Origin: a virus
Direction: 5' to 3' (one strand)
Virus record (IMG/VR): IMGVR_UViG_3300044814_000017
Span: 1-64,000 of that record
Length of the DNA stretch: 64,000 nt
Shown: positions 7,772 to 15,039 of the stretch, one piece after another
Layout: each line of letters starts with the position of its first letter
Numbering within the stretch: the first letter of the stretch is position 1
Notes under the pieces: model-generated
The model's database searches: none
What the model saw: only the letters and a program-made list of their open reading frames with translations
Told to the model about the DNA's origin: nothing
Made by a program: the position numbers and the translations under genes

Positions 7772-8253
7772 TTAACAAACCCTCGTTTCGGCCACGGATT
7801 TTTGCGGGCCGGAATCTTCACCTTGCGCCGTTTCTTGGTGCGCCCTTCAAGACGATTGAATTTGGCCTTGAGGCCGATATCAGAGCTTTTGGTCGTTATT
7901 GTGCGCTCGGCTCCCGGCTTGCGACCAGTTGTCTTTTGTTGATGATCGGCCTTCTCGCGATAGACCAACGCATTCGGCTCGTGCGCGTGCGGCGAGTATC
8001 TTGCCGCGACGTTTTTGATTCGCGGATTGTATGGACGAAGGATGAGCGCGGGGTCGTGGTCAAGGTGAGGGTGCTCAAATCTTAAGTGCCGAAGTAGATA
8101 AGCGAGATATTGCGGTTTGGTGGTGCCGGGAACGAATGCTTCAATCGCATAGCGAATACGGCAAACCATCCAAACTTGATTTTCCGCCACCTGCACGCGC
8201 ACTGCTAGCGGGGGCATGGGTGGACGCTGGCGTTTCATATGGAGTTGGCGCAT
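7768..8253 (-). CDS. HNH endonuclease-like early protein
   Basis: 161 residues. I take ATG 8253, which overlaps the upstream stop as TGATG, rather than the longer frame from 8283. The central HPHLDHDPALILRPYNPR and ARYSPHAHEPNAL segments resemble the region around the first His of phage HNH proteins that read DHxPAL-x-R-P and YTPxANDP; the usual CxxC zinc pair before it is not visible. The C-terminus is strongly basic (RTKKRRKVKIPARK). Could be a nuclease or a DNA-binding derivative. Confidence 0.5.
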   Translation of the reverse strand: MRQLHMKRQRPPMPPLAVRVQVAENQVWMVCRIRYAIEAFVPGTTKPQYLAYLLRHLRFEHPHLDHDPALILRPYNPRIKNVAARYSPHAHEPNALVYREKADHQQKTTGRKPGAERTITTKSSDIGLKAKFNRLEGRTKKRRKVKIPARKNPWPKRGFVK

Positions 8254-8588
8254 CAGAAGCCGCCGAACCTTATTGGCCAACAAGAACCAATTTCCTGCTG
8301 TTCTCTCAGGTCATCTGGAGGGCATGGATAATTAGGCGATGTTTCAATCGCACATCCGAATCGGCGGGCATCACGCCTTTCATCACGCGCGCGTTTTTCG
8401 ATGCATACCCTGCCGACATTCAAGCATATCAGGGTCCTAGGACTGTCAACCGTGCAATGATAGTTTTCGATATCAATTACCGTGCCTCTAGGAGATAGTG
8501 GCCCAATCTCAGGTTCCCTCCAGGGTGTTCGCTCGGCCGCATGTGCTACGCCGATGAGAAGCATTAACCAAATGGCGGCGATCCTCAT
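8253..8588 (-). CDS. Small secreted protein with signal peptide
   Basis: 111 residues from ATG 8588, fixed by an ATGA overlap with the membrane peptide gene upstream. Residues 1-18 form a signal peptide (IAAIWLMLLIGVAHAA, cleavage after AHA or HAA). The mature part has six Cys (HC, IC, VCIEK, GCAIE, PCPPD, GSCWP), suggesting disulfides in the periplasm. An exported, Cys-rich early phage protein could act at the cell envelope, for example in superinfection exclusion; no family known to me. Confidence 0.6.
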   Translation of the reverse strand: MRIAAIWLMLLIGVAHAAERTPWREPEIGPLSPRGTVIDIENYHCTVDSPRTLICLNVGRVCIEKRARDERRDARRFGCAIETSPNYPCPPDDLREQQEIGSCWPIRFGGF

Positions 8589-8695
8589 GGTAAGGCCGTC
8601 CACCACCCGCAGAACACCGCAATCGCGAAACCAACAGCCAGCGCCTCTGCGGCGCAGATCGCTATGCGATTGGCTAGGGTGAGGTCAGGTTTCAT
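8585..8695 (-). CDS. 36-residue membrane peptide
   Basis: ATG at 8695, stop overlapping the next start (ATGA at 8585-8588). A single hydrophobic span covers about residues 12-34 (IAICAAEALAVGFAIAVFCG). The exact ATGA coupling to a signal-peptide protein suggests a two-gene envelope cassette made early in infection. Confidence 0.5.
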   Translation of the reverse strand: MKPDLTLANRIAICAAEALAVGFAIAVFCGWWTALP

Positions 8696-8698
8696 GAG

Positions 8699-8929
8699 TT
8701 ATTCTTTGGCATCTTCGATGTGGGAGAAAACACTTTCCAATTCTCCGATGGCATCTTCAAGATTGTTAATGGCGGATTCCATGGCAGAACCGCGCTCGCC
8801 TTCTTGCATGTTTTTTGGCATGCCGACGAAGGCTTCCTGCTCTTCGTCCTTGGCGGCTTCGACGACGCTTTTTGCTTCCTCAATCAAGGAAAGCGCCTTA
8901 TCCAGTTCCTTGCGTCTTGCGGCGTTCAC
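8699..8929 (-). CDS. Acidic helical protein, first gene of the leftward operon
   Basis: 76 residues from a GTG at 8929 preceded six bases earlier by GGAG; the frame is also open to a TTG at 8941. Almost entirely alpha-helical and acidic, with heptads (LIEEAKSVVEAAK; INNLEDAIGELESVF). As the first gene after the leftward promoter it would be made earliest. Small acidic early proteins are often host-takeover or DNA-mimic factors, but nothing specific can be assigned. Confidence 0.6.
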   Translation of the reverse strand: MNAARRKELDKALSLIEEAKSVVEAAKDEEQEAFVGMPKNMQEGERGSAMESAINNLEDAIGELESVFSHIEDAKE

Positions 8930-8980
8930 ATCGTTCTCCAATTCTTGATTTTTTGGCGGCGGTCTCGGAACATAAAATTA

Positions 8981-9009
8981 CTCTAAGGGGCGCCGTTGCA
9001 TCCTGTCAA
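8981..9009 (-). promoter_or_regulatory. Leftward early promoter (candidate)
   Basis: Reading leftward, TTGACA is at 9009-9004 (perfect -35). A 17-base spacer leads to TTAGAG at 8986-8981, a weak -10. Transcription would start near 8974 and give a leader of about 45 bases before the first gene. The -35 box is one arm of the 20-bp dyad at 9004-9023. Confidence 0.5.
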
Positions 9010-9023
9010 TAACTAATTTGACA
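9004..9023. promoter_or_regulatory. Shared operator dyad (TGTCAA-8-TTGACA)
   Basis: A perfect inverted repeat with 6-bp arms and an 8-base AT-rich centre. Each arm is the -35 box of one of two divergent promoters, so a dimeric repressor bound here would block both. The likely ligand is the Cro/CI-like protein encoded immediately to the right, but that is inferred from position. Confidence 0.6.
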
Positions 9024-9046
9024 AAGATATTTAGATCGGTTAATAA
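9018..9046 (+). promoter_or_regulatory. Rightward promoter giving a leaderless transcript
   Basis: TTGACA at 9018-9023, 17-base spacer, TAATAA at 9041-9046. The expected start point, seven bases after the -10, is the A of the ATG at 9053. There is no Shine-Dalgarno sequence before that ATG, so the message is probably leaderless, as for lambda cI from PRM. Confidence 0.6.
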
Positions 9047-9052
9047 ATCGCC

Positions 9053-9271
9053 ATGGCCAAGATAAAGACGATTGGTTACGAGAAAATTCTCAGGCAGTTC
9101 TACAAAGATGGGAAGCGCCATGGGGCCAAATCCCGATGGGCGGATGCTTTGGGGGTAAGCCGTGCCGTGACCGATTCGTGGGAGCGGAATGGCATTCCTC
9201 TAAAGTACTCGAATCAGCTTAAAAAGCTGACCGGATTGGAATTTGAGGACATTTGGAAGGTTTCGACATGA
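9053..9271 (+). CDS. Cro/CI-like helix-turn-helix regulator
   Basis: 72 residues, basic. SRWADALGVSRAVTDSWERNGIP forms a helix-turn-helix, followed by the KLTGLEFEDIW tail typical of small Cro/YdaS-like phage regulators. Its gene starts at the predicted transcription start of a strong promoter and sits next to the shared operator, so it probably binds there and sets the balance between the leftward and rightward early operons. The stop overlaps the ATG of the GcrA-like gene (ATGA). Confidence 0.75.
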   Translation: MAKIKTIGYEKILRQFYKDGKRHGAKSRWADALGVSRAVTDSWERNGIPLKYSNQLKKLTGLEFEDIWKVST

Positions 9272-9498
9272 ACAAGTCTTGGTTTATATGCGAGGCTGAA
9301 TTGGTGCCGTCTGGCGCGGCTGATGCCGTGGCTGCGCTACGGGGAACGCCCGGAGCCGAGGGTTCTCAGTGCCGATTTCCGCTTGGTTCGGATGTCCGCG
9401 CTCCAGATTTTCATTTCTGTGATAATAACGCCTACGCTGGCGTTTACTGCCGCGTACACGCCAAAATATCGTATCAACCCAGAGGAGCAACCGCATGA
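9268..9498 (+). CDS. GcrA-like protein, C-terminal domain only
   Basis: 76 residues from ATG 9268 (ATGA overlap). CRFPLG at 35-40, DFHFC at 47-51, YCRVHAKISYQP at 60-71 match the C-terminal sigma-70-interacting domain of the alphaproteobacterial cell-cycle regulator GcrA, in which the pattern is C-x-W/F-P-x-G, DFxFC, YCxxH, AYxP. The N-terminal helix-turn-helix of GcrA is missing; only about 30 residues precede the domain. It may contact host RNA polymerase sigma-70 and redirect or dampen GcrA-dependent transcription. Encoded directly after the Cro-like gene. Confidence 0.7.
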   Translation: MNKSWFICEAELVPSGAADAVAALRGTPGAEGSQCRFPLGSDVRAPDFHFCDNNAYAGVYCRVHAKISYQPRGATA

Positions 9499-10253
9499 CA
9501 GAACAGACCAAAGTCCACAACTTAATCGACCCCGACCTCAAGAAAACCTTCATCGAAATGCGCGATGAATGGGAAAAACTGGATGAGCGTGCCAACTCGA
9601 TTGCGGGCAAGCGGCGGCAATACCAGAAGGAGATCAAGACCGCCGGATATTCGATGCAGCAGATTAAGATATCGCTGCTCTTGCAAACGCCGGAGGGTGA
9701 AGCCGAATTCAAGGCCGAAATGGCGAACCGGCTGCTGGCTGCGGCCTATTCCGACGCTGATATCGGGGACCAACTCTCGCTATTTCTGGATACGCCGCGA
9801 GTTCCCGCCGACGATCGGGCTTACAAGGAGGGCCAGTCCTGCGCTATGAAGAATGAGGCTGCGGTTCCAAAATATGACCCATCCACCTCTCAATATAAAA
9901 GTTTCATGGACGGGTACCATGATGAGCAGGGTCGTCAGGTCAAGACTGGCATCGGCAAACTTGACGCCAAGGCTGGAAATGGGAAATCCCCGAAGGCCAA
10001 GGCCGACAAGAAGCGTGGCCGTCCCGCCAAAGCGGCCGCTGGCGGGGCAGAGAAGCCCGCTGAAGCGACTTTGACCGCAGAGGCGGGAAAGGACGCCAAG
10101 GCAGCAGCGGACGCTCCCAAGGCCGATTCTGGCCCGCCGAGGCGTCCTACGGCACGGCCGGTAACGCGATCGTCACTGGCGGCAAGCAAGGAAGCGGCAA
10201 AGGAAAAGGCCGAAACTTATTTCACGGCCAAGCCGACTACGGACTTGAACTGA
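9495..10253 (+). CDS. GapR-like coiled coil with Rmf-like motif and AT-hook
   Basis: 252 residues, ATGA overlap with the GcrA-like gene. Residues 12-60 (long charged helix ending KEIKTAGYSMQQIK) resemble the DUF2312/GapR nucleoid protein; residues about 107-150 (AYKEGQ then YKSFMDGYHDEQG) resemble the Rmf-type helical repeat seen in many phage proteins; residues about 172-180 hold an AT-hook core, KKRGRPAK; the tail is Ala/Lys/Pro-rich. The set suggests a DNA-coating or AT-rich DNA-binding protein, possibly acting on over-twisted or replicating DNA as GapR does. The domain calls are by eye. Confidence 0.5.
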   Translation: MTEQTKVHNLIDPDLKKTFIEMRDEWEKLDERANSIAGKRRQYQKEIKTAGYSMQQIKISLLLQTPEGEAEFKAEMANRLLAAAYSDADIGDQLSLFLDTPRVPADDRAYKEGQSCAMKNEAAVPKYDPSTSQYKSFMDGYHDEQGRQVKTGIGKLDAKAGNGKSPKAKADKKRGRPAKAAAGGAEKPAEATLTAEAGKDAKAAADAPKADSGPPRRPTARPVTRSSLAASKEAAKEKAETYFTAKPTTDLN

Positions 10254-10307
10254 GGGGTTTCCGCGTTAACACTTCCGTTAAAGTGACCTTTATGCATGAC
10301 TTGTGAT

Positions 10308-10347
10308 GGCCTCGGGTAAAACCGGGGCCGTTTCGCTTAGCGGCCCC
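10308..10347 (+). promoter_or_regulatory. Alternative hairpins in the leader of the rusA-like gene
   Basis: Two GC-rich stems share the same strand: stem A pairs 10308-10315 with 10322-10329 (8 bp, one G-T), stem B pairs 10324-10330 with 10341-10347 (7 bp, all GC). Forming one excludes the other. There is no strong T-run after either. An attenuator or ribosome-access switch between the GapR-like and RusA genes is plausible; a simple terminator hairpin is the alternative. Confidence 0.4.
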
Positions 10348-10372
10348 CTCATTTGGAACCGAAAATATTAAC

Positions 10373-10846
10373 ATGCCTGATCCACTCGTAACGGTTACGC
10401 TTGTCGGATCGCCCCGAGGTAAAGGCAGGCCCCGGTTCCGCATCGTCAAGCCAAAGTTCAAGCCTCAGTTCGTGACCGTTTACACGGATAGCGACACAGT
10501 GGCCTACGAGGCTGCGCTGGCAGCTTGCGGACGGCGAGTTATGGGCGCCCGCCCCCCATTCGAAGGCGCTCTTACGTGCTTCGCTGAGGCATTTATGGAG
10601 ATACCAGCGTCATGGTCGGCCACGAAGCGGAGCGCCGCGTCTGCTGGCGAGATATTCCCGATTTCAAAGCCAGACGGCGATAATATCGCGAAATGTATTG
10701 GAGACGGCCTCAATAAAATATGCTGGGCCGATGATAGCCAAATCGTCATGTGGCAGGTGCTCAAAGCATATTCAGACTTTCCTCGGCTGCGGGTTTCCGT
10801 CTGGCAATTCGACGATATCGGCCCTGCTGAGCCTGAGTTTATCTAG
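10373..10846 (+). CDS. rusA: RusA-family Holliday junction resolvase
   Basis: 157 residues. GKGRPRF at 16-22, KPDGDN at 99-104, the following Asp at 111 and WADDSQI at 118-124 are the RusA signature; the acidic residues coordinate the metal ions for symmetrical cleavage of four-way junctions. It would resolve recombination or replication intermediates before packaging. A 120-base leader with overlapping hairpins separates it from the gene before. Confidence 0.88.
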   Translation: MPDPLVTVTLVGSPRGKGRPRFRIVKPKFKPQFVTVYTDSDTVAYEAALAACGRRVMGARPPFEGALTCFAEAFMEIPASWSATKRSAASAGEIFPISKPDGDNIAKCIGDGLNKICWADDSQIVMWQVLKAYSDFPRLRVSVWQFDDIGPAEPEFI

Positions 10847-11428
10847 TAATGGTATGCCACGCAGCGCGTCGTCTATTTGTTGATTTTAATTGGTGTTGAC
10901 GTTTGTGCGTTCCGCGTTCTACAAAAGCAAACGGTCCCGGGGGCTGATTTCCGGGACCGCGCTTAACTACACCGATGTGTTCTTCGCGGGATCATCGGGC
11001 AGAGATTGATTTAGGCAATTCTACCGCCCTAGTCAATATCCTCTCCCCAAAATCCGCAAAATTCCCATCGGTTCTTCGTCGAAGTCGGCGCGGGGTATTT
11101 TTGGCATGGGGTGGTCCCGTGTAGTCCTAGCCCTCGCACAGTTTGAGGTTGGCAGACTGCGGATAAGCATCGGATAGCGCACTACTCTTGAATAAGCAGT
11201 TTGGCGGTTTCTGTAGGGATAACCGTACCGATGTATAAACGCGCCTATTCCAACTGCCGTGATGTAGGTTTCGGTTCGATTTTTTCGCACCGGACGGCGC
11301 TACAGGACTTTCTTTGAGTAATCAGTAGATAAGTAAATCTATTCTCTAACTGAGACTGTAAGAAAGATTGATGGTTACGCGCGAGGGGACGGGCAACGGT
11401 ATCACGTCGGGCAGAAAAGCAGCAGCAA
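10847..11428. other. Non-coding gap of 582 bases with one strong hairpin
   Basis: No convincing gene in either strand; a minus-strand open frame of 85 codons (11033-11290) has no recognisable family or ribosome site. The only clear structure is a perfect 9-bp stem, 10932-10940 with 10951-10959 (CGGTCCCGG), without a T-run. It could end the transcript after rusA or be a small RNA or origin element. Confidence 0.5.
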
Positions 11429-12820
11429 ATGGGTAAATACGAGGATTTTCTTACGGCGAAGCGATCAGTCGATCCGATGACTGGATTAGATAAGGTTGGG
11501 CGGCTACCGAAGTTTTTCAAACCACATCAATCGGATATCACAAAATGGGCACTACGGCGTGGACGTGCCGCAATATTTGCCGGTACTGGTCTCGGCAAAA
11601 CATTGATGGAATTGGAATGGTCGCGTCAGGTTTCTAAATTCACAGGCAAACCAGTTCTGATTTTGGCACCGTTGGCGGTATCGGCCCAGCATGTTCGCGA
11701 GGGCGAAAAGTTCAATATTCAGACTAAGGTGGTCCGATGGCAGAGCGAGGTCGTCGACGGGTTTTCAGTTACGAATTACCATAAGCTTAATCATTTTGAC
11801 CTATCGGAGTTCGGCGGCATCTGTCTGGACGAGTCGTCAATCCTAAAAAACACCGATGGGCATTACAGGTCGAAGCTAATCCGCGAGGCGGCGCAGATAC
11901 CGTTCCGGCTTGCGGCTACGGCTACGCCAGCGCCAAATGATTTTATGGAACTCGGCAATCACGCCGAATTTCTCGGCATCATGTCTTACACCGATATGCT
12001 CGCGACGTTTTTTGTGCATGACGGTGGGGATACATCGAAATGGCGTCTCAAGGGTCATGCGGAGGATGCATTCTGGAAATGGATGGCGTCTTGGGCGGTG
12101 ATGCTGCGGAAGCCATCGGACTTGGGATATGACGACGCCGGATATGACCTGCCGCCATTGCGGGAGTTTCAACACACGGTAGGCGTGCCATATGCGCCCA
12201 ATATTGATACTGGATTATTATTCCCCATGGAGGCTACGGGCCTCGGCGAACGCATCAAGGCGCGGCGCGGATCAATTGATAGCCGGGTCGAGATGGCGAT
12301 TTCACTGACGCCGCAGGATAAGCCGTTCGTGTGGTGGTGTAATTTGAACGATGAGAGCGCGGCTATTACGACCGGAATTCGTGGCGCGGTTGAATTGCGC
12401 GGGTCGGATGAGGATACAGAAAAAGAGCGAAAGATTATTGATTTTATCGAGGGGCGCACGCGGGTGCTTGTCACCAAAGCGTCGATCTGCGGGCATGGAC
12501 TAAACCTGCAACATTGCTCCGATACGGGTTTTGTGGGGGCCAGCGATAGTTTCGAGCAGACCTATCAAGCGGTGCGGCGGTTCTGGCGCTTTGGGCAGGC
12601 CAATCCAGTTAACGTGCATTTTATTGCGGCCGAAACCGAAGGTGCGGTTGTCGCTAACTATCGCCGGAAAGAGGCGGACGCCGACCGGATGGCTGCGGCG
12701 ATGGTTCGGCATATGGCAGACCTATCATCACAGAATGTTCGCGGACAGGTCAGGGATAAACTTGACTATCATCCGACCCTTAAAATGCAAATCCCGACAT
12801 GGGTAGGAGTTTCGATATGA
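11429..12820 (+). CDS. SNF2-type DEAD/DEAH helicase
   Basis: 463 residues. Walker A AGTGLGKT at 51-58, DEAH-like box DESS at 134-137, TATPAPND (motif III-like), and the C-terminal helicase half with VTKASICGHGLNLQHC and QAVRRFWRFGQ. This is the compact phage SNF2-like helicase, much shorter than cellular remodellers. It uses ATP to translocate on double-stranded DNA and is usually placed beside replication and methylation genes, as here. The stop overlaps the methyltransferase start. Confidence 0.85.
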   Translation: MGKYEDFLTAKRSVDPMTGLDKVGRLPKFFKPHQSDITKWALRRGRAAIFAGTGLGKTLMELEWSRQVSKFTGKPVLILAPLAVSAQHVREGEKFNIQTKVVRWQSEVVDGFSVTNYHKLNHFDLSEFGGICLDESSILKNTDGHYRSKLIREAAQIPFRLAATATPAPNDFMELGNHAEFLGIMSYTDMLATFFVHDGGDTSKWRLKGHAEDAFWKWMASWAVMLRKPSDLGYDDAGYDLPPLREFQHTVGVPYAPNIDTGLLFPMEATGLGERIKARRGSIDSRVEMAISLTPQDKPFVWWCNLNDESAAITTGIRGAVELRGSDEDTEKERKIIDFIEGRTRVLVTKASICGHGLNLQHCSDTGFVGASDSFEQTYQAVRRFWRFGQANPVNVHFIAAETEGAVVANYRRKEADADRMAAAMVRHMADLSSQNVRGQVRDKLDYHPTLKMQIPTWVGVSI

Positions 12821-13851
12821 ATGCTTTAGAGCATCCGAGTATCAAGGCGGTCGATCAGGTCATCACACCGGAATATGCGATTTATCAGGGCGATGCGTGC
12901 GAATTGATCCGTGGCATTCCCGGCGACTCGATTCCTTACGGCATTCATTCGCCACCGTTCGTTGGATTATATAAATTTTCTAATTCCGACCGAGACATTT
13001 CAAACAGCGATGGTGTTGGGTTTTGGGAACATTACCAATTCATCATTTCAGACTTGCTGCGAGTAACCCAGCCTGGCCGGCTGCATTCGGTTCACTGCAT
13101 GAATTTGCCGAGATCTAAAACGCGAGATGGATTTATCGGTATCAAGGACTTTCGCGGCGACGTAGTGCGGGCCTATGAGGACGCTGGTTGGTATTTTCAC
13201 TCCGAGGTTTGCATCTGGAAAGACCCTGTAGTGGCGCAGCAGCGCACCAAGTCGATTCGGCTACTGCACAAGCAGATCGTGAAAGACAGTTCAATGAGCG
13301 GCCAAGGGCTGGCCGACTACATCGTGACGTTTCGCAAGCCCGGAGATAATCTTGAGCCAATCGCTGGCATGTTTGATGAATTCTATGGGGATGGGCTGGA
13401 TATCAGCAGGGAAGCTTATGAGCGGCAGCGGCGATCTTGGACGGATGCGGGCGGTGCGGCTTGGTCTTACGAAATGTGGTGCTCGGTGTTGGTCTGGCAG
13501 CGGTACGCTTCGCCTGTATGGATGGATATCAAGCAGACAAACACATTGCAGTATCGGCAAGCGCGCGATGAGAAGGATGAGGCTCACATTTCCCCGCTGC
13601 AGCTTGATGTGATTGAGCGGTGCATTGACCTTTGGTCAAACCCCGGAGACGTTGTGTTGACGCCGTTTCTAGGGATCGGTAGCGAAGTCGTTGGCGCAAT
13701 TTCTGCTGGTCGACGTGGGATGGGGTTTGAATTGAAAGCCTCCTATTTCAAGCAGGCCATTCGCAATTGTGCCGATGTCAAGAAAAAGGAAGGTGGGCTT
13801 TTGGATTTTGTCGCTCGTGGCGATTTCGATGATGCGGTCGCGGCGGAATAG
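12817..13851 (+). CDS. DNA methyltransferase, N4/N6 beta class
   Basis: 344 residues from ATG 12817, which overlaps the helicase stop (ATGA) with GGAG upstream; a longer frame from 12799 is less likely. Catalytic motif IV SPPF at 45-48 precedes the SAM-binding motif PFLGIGSEVVGAI near residue 285, the permuted order of the beta group. TSPPF/SPPF is commonest in N4-cytosine enzymes but also occurs in N6-adenine ones. No restriction enzyme is adjacent, so it is probably a solitary modifier protecting phage DNA or altering host transcription. Confidence 0.85.
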   Translation: MNALEHPSIKAVDQVITPEYAIYQGDACELIRGIPGDSIPYGIHSPPFVGLYKFSNSDRDISNSDGVGFWEHYQFIISDLLRVTQPGRLHSVHCMNLPRSKTRDGFIGIKDFRGDVVRAYEDAGWYFHSEVCIWKDPVVAQQRTKSIRLLHKQIVKDSSMSGQGLADYIVTFRKPGDNLEPIAGMFDEFYGDGLDISREAYERQRRSWTDAGGAAWSYEMWCSVLVWQRYASPVWMDIKQTNTLQYRQARDEKDEAHISPLQLDVIERCIDLWSNPGDVVLTPFLGIGSEVVGAISAGRRGMGFELKASYFKQAIRNCADVKKKEGGLLDFVARGDFDDAVAAE

Positions 13852-13875
13852 GAGGGCACGAAGGGGGTGAAAAAC

Positions 13876-14208
13876 ATGAGACTGATCATCATAGAATCTC
13901 CCTACGCCGGCGACATTGATGTAAATATTAAATATGCGCGCCGCTGCGTTGGGGATAGCTTATCACGAGGTGAGGCTCCGATAGCGTCACACCTACTCTA
14001 CACGCAGCCTGGAATCCTACGCGACAACGTTCCTGAGGAACGACAATTGGGAATCGGCGCTGGTTTAGCTTGGCTCGTGGTCGCGCAAGCTTGTGTTGTC
14101 TATACCGACTTGGGCATCAGTAAGGGTATGGAATACGGCATTGCTGCCGCCAAATCTGCTGGAATTCCTATTGAGTATCGAAGTATAGGAGGAATGCGTG
14201 ACACTTGA
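13876..14208 (+). CDS. DUF7768/SLOG-like small protein
   Basis: 110 residues from ATG 13876, which has AAGGGGGTG six bases upstream; the GTG at 13867 is part of that site. The sequence has ESPYAG near the start, GEAPIASHLLY, PEERQLGIGAGLAW, and DLGISKGMEYGI, a pattern I recall from phage proteins with a nucleotide-binding SLOG/DUF4406-like fold related to 2-deoxyribosyltransferases. A role in nucleotide metabolism is likely but unproved. Confidence 0.6.
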   Translation: MRLIIIESPYAGDIDVNIKYARRCVGDSLSRGEAPIASHLLYTQPGILRDNVPEERQLGIGAGLAWLVVAQACVVYTDLGISKGMEYGIAAAKSAGIPIEYRSIGGMRDT

Positions 14209-14449
14209 AACAACTCCAGAAACGGAACTATTCCAGCGCGGACGGCAAGTCTTGGGCAAGACTGGCGGCGGCTTGATCGCCAAACTACTCAAGGCAAAAA
14301 ACAACCAAGTCCCTCTCGCGCGATCGGCAATAGAGATCGCCTCTACGAAAGAAAACCCACGCGAATATATCGGCGCGGTGATTCGTGGCGGGGAGCGCTC
14401 GGAAATGGGCGCGGCTCAGCAATCTGGGTATGGCGATGATTGGTGGTGA
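14198..14449 (+). CDS. Replication-protein C-terminal-like fragment
   Basis: 83 residues, GTG start overlapping the previous gene by 11 bases. GRQVLGKTGGGLIAKLLKAK and NPREYIGAVIRG resemble the C-terminal domain of DUF1376-type phage replication proteins, where it follows a longer N-terminal initiator domain. Here it stands alone, so it may be a replication accessory (helicase loader-like) or a reduced form. It lies directly before the primase-helicase genes. Confidence 0.5.
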   Translation: MTLETTPETELFQRGRQVLGKTGGGLIAKLLKAKNNQVPLARSAIEIASTKENPREYIGAVIRGGERSEMGAAQQSGYGDDWW

Positions 14450-14450
14450 C

Positions 14451-14729
14451 ATGATGGATATCGAGGCTGAGCTTGAGCATATCCTTCGCCGCGTTCCGGT
14501 TTCGAACATGGCTACGCTTGAAGCCCTCAACAGCGATGAAATTCAGGAGGGCTATCGGGATGGATTCGATGGCGAGCCTTGCGGTGACAATCGCAGCCGT
14601 TCTTATTGGCATGGTTGGCGCAACGGGATGATCGACAAGGGACGACTTAGGCCGGATTGGGCGAGTATGTCGCTCGTTCGCGAATATGTCGAATCAACCA
14701 AACGCCAGATGGCCCCTACGGACAACTAG
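14451..14729 (+). CDS. Rmf-like small protein
   Basis: 92 residues from ATG 14451, one base after the preceding stop. EGYRDGFDGEPCGDNRS followed by YWHGWRNGMID is the EGxxA-x-G...YWxGWxxG pattern of ribosome modulation factor-like phage proteins. Whether it touches ribosomes is unknown; the same motif recurs in the GapR-like protein of this window. Confidence 0.5.
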   Translation: MMDIEAELEHILRRVPVSNMATLEALNSDEIQEGYRDGFDGEPCGDNRSRSYWHGWRNGMIDKGRLRPDWASMSLVREYVESTKRQMAPTDN

Positions 14730-14730
14730 G

Positions 14731-15039
14731 ATGGACGACCACACAGAGAAGACCCTGCGCGAGGCCGGTATTCCGACCACGAAATTAAAACACGGTGAGA
14801 ATCACCTGACATGCCCGAAATGCTCTCATCTGCGAAAAAAGAAACACGTTCGCTGTCTTTCGGTGAGGCTGGAACATGACGGCTGGAAATGCTACTGCCA
14901 TCATTGTGGATGGCACACCGGCTCGGGTCAGTCCAGCCGCGCTAAAATGGGCAAAAGAAGCGCGCGGGCTATCCCCGGCGACTTTGGGGCAACTGCCCGT
15001 CGCAAGCGGAATAACATTTTTTCCGGAAGTGGGAGCTAA
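14731..15039 (+). CDS. Primase zinc-finger domain, separate frame from the helicase
   Basis: 102 residues. CPKCSHLRKKKHVRCLSV and WKCYCHHCGWHTG form the zinc-binding domain of T7 gp4-type primases (first pair CPKC, second CHHC), which recognises the priming trinucleotide. In related phages it is the N-terminus of the primase-helicase. Here the conserved part ends at about residue 63 and the rest of this frame looks non-coding, while the matching continuation is in the +1 frame (next gene). Either a frameshift joins them or they act as two proteins. Confidence 0.65.
   Translation: MDDHTEKTLREAGIPTTKLKHGENHLTCPKCSHLRKKKHVRCLSVRLEHDGWKCYCHHCGWHTGSGQSSRAKMGKRSARAIPGDFGATARRKRNNIFSGSGS

Noticed and set aside
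11033-11290. 85-codon minus-strand ORF in the 10.8-11.4 kb gap
   Set aside because: No ribosome site, no known motif, and isolated on the opposite strand to all nearby genes; kept only as a mention in the gap entry.
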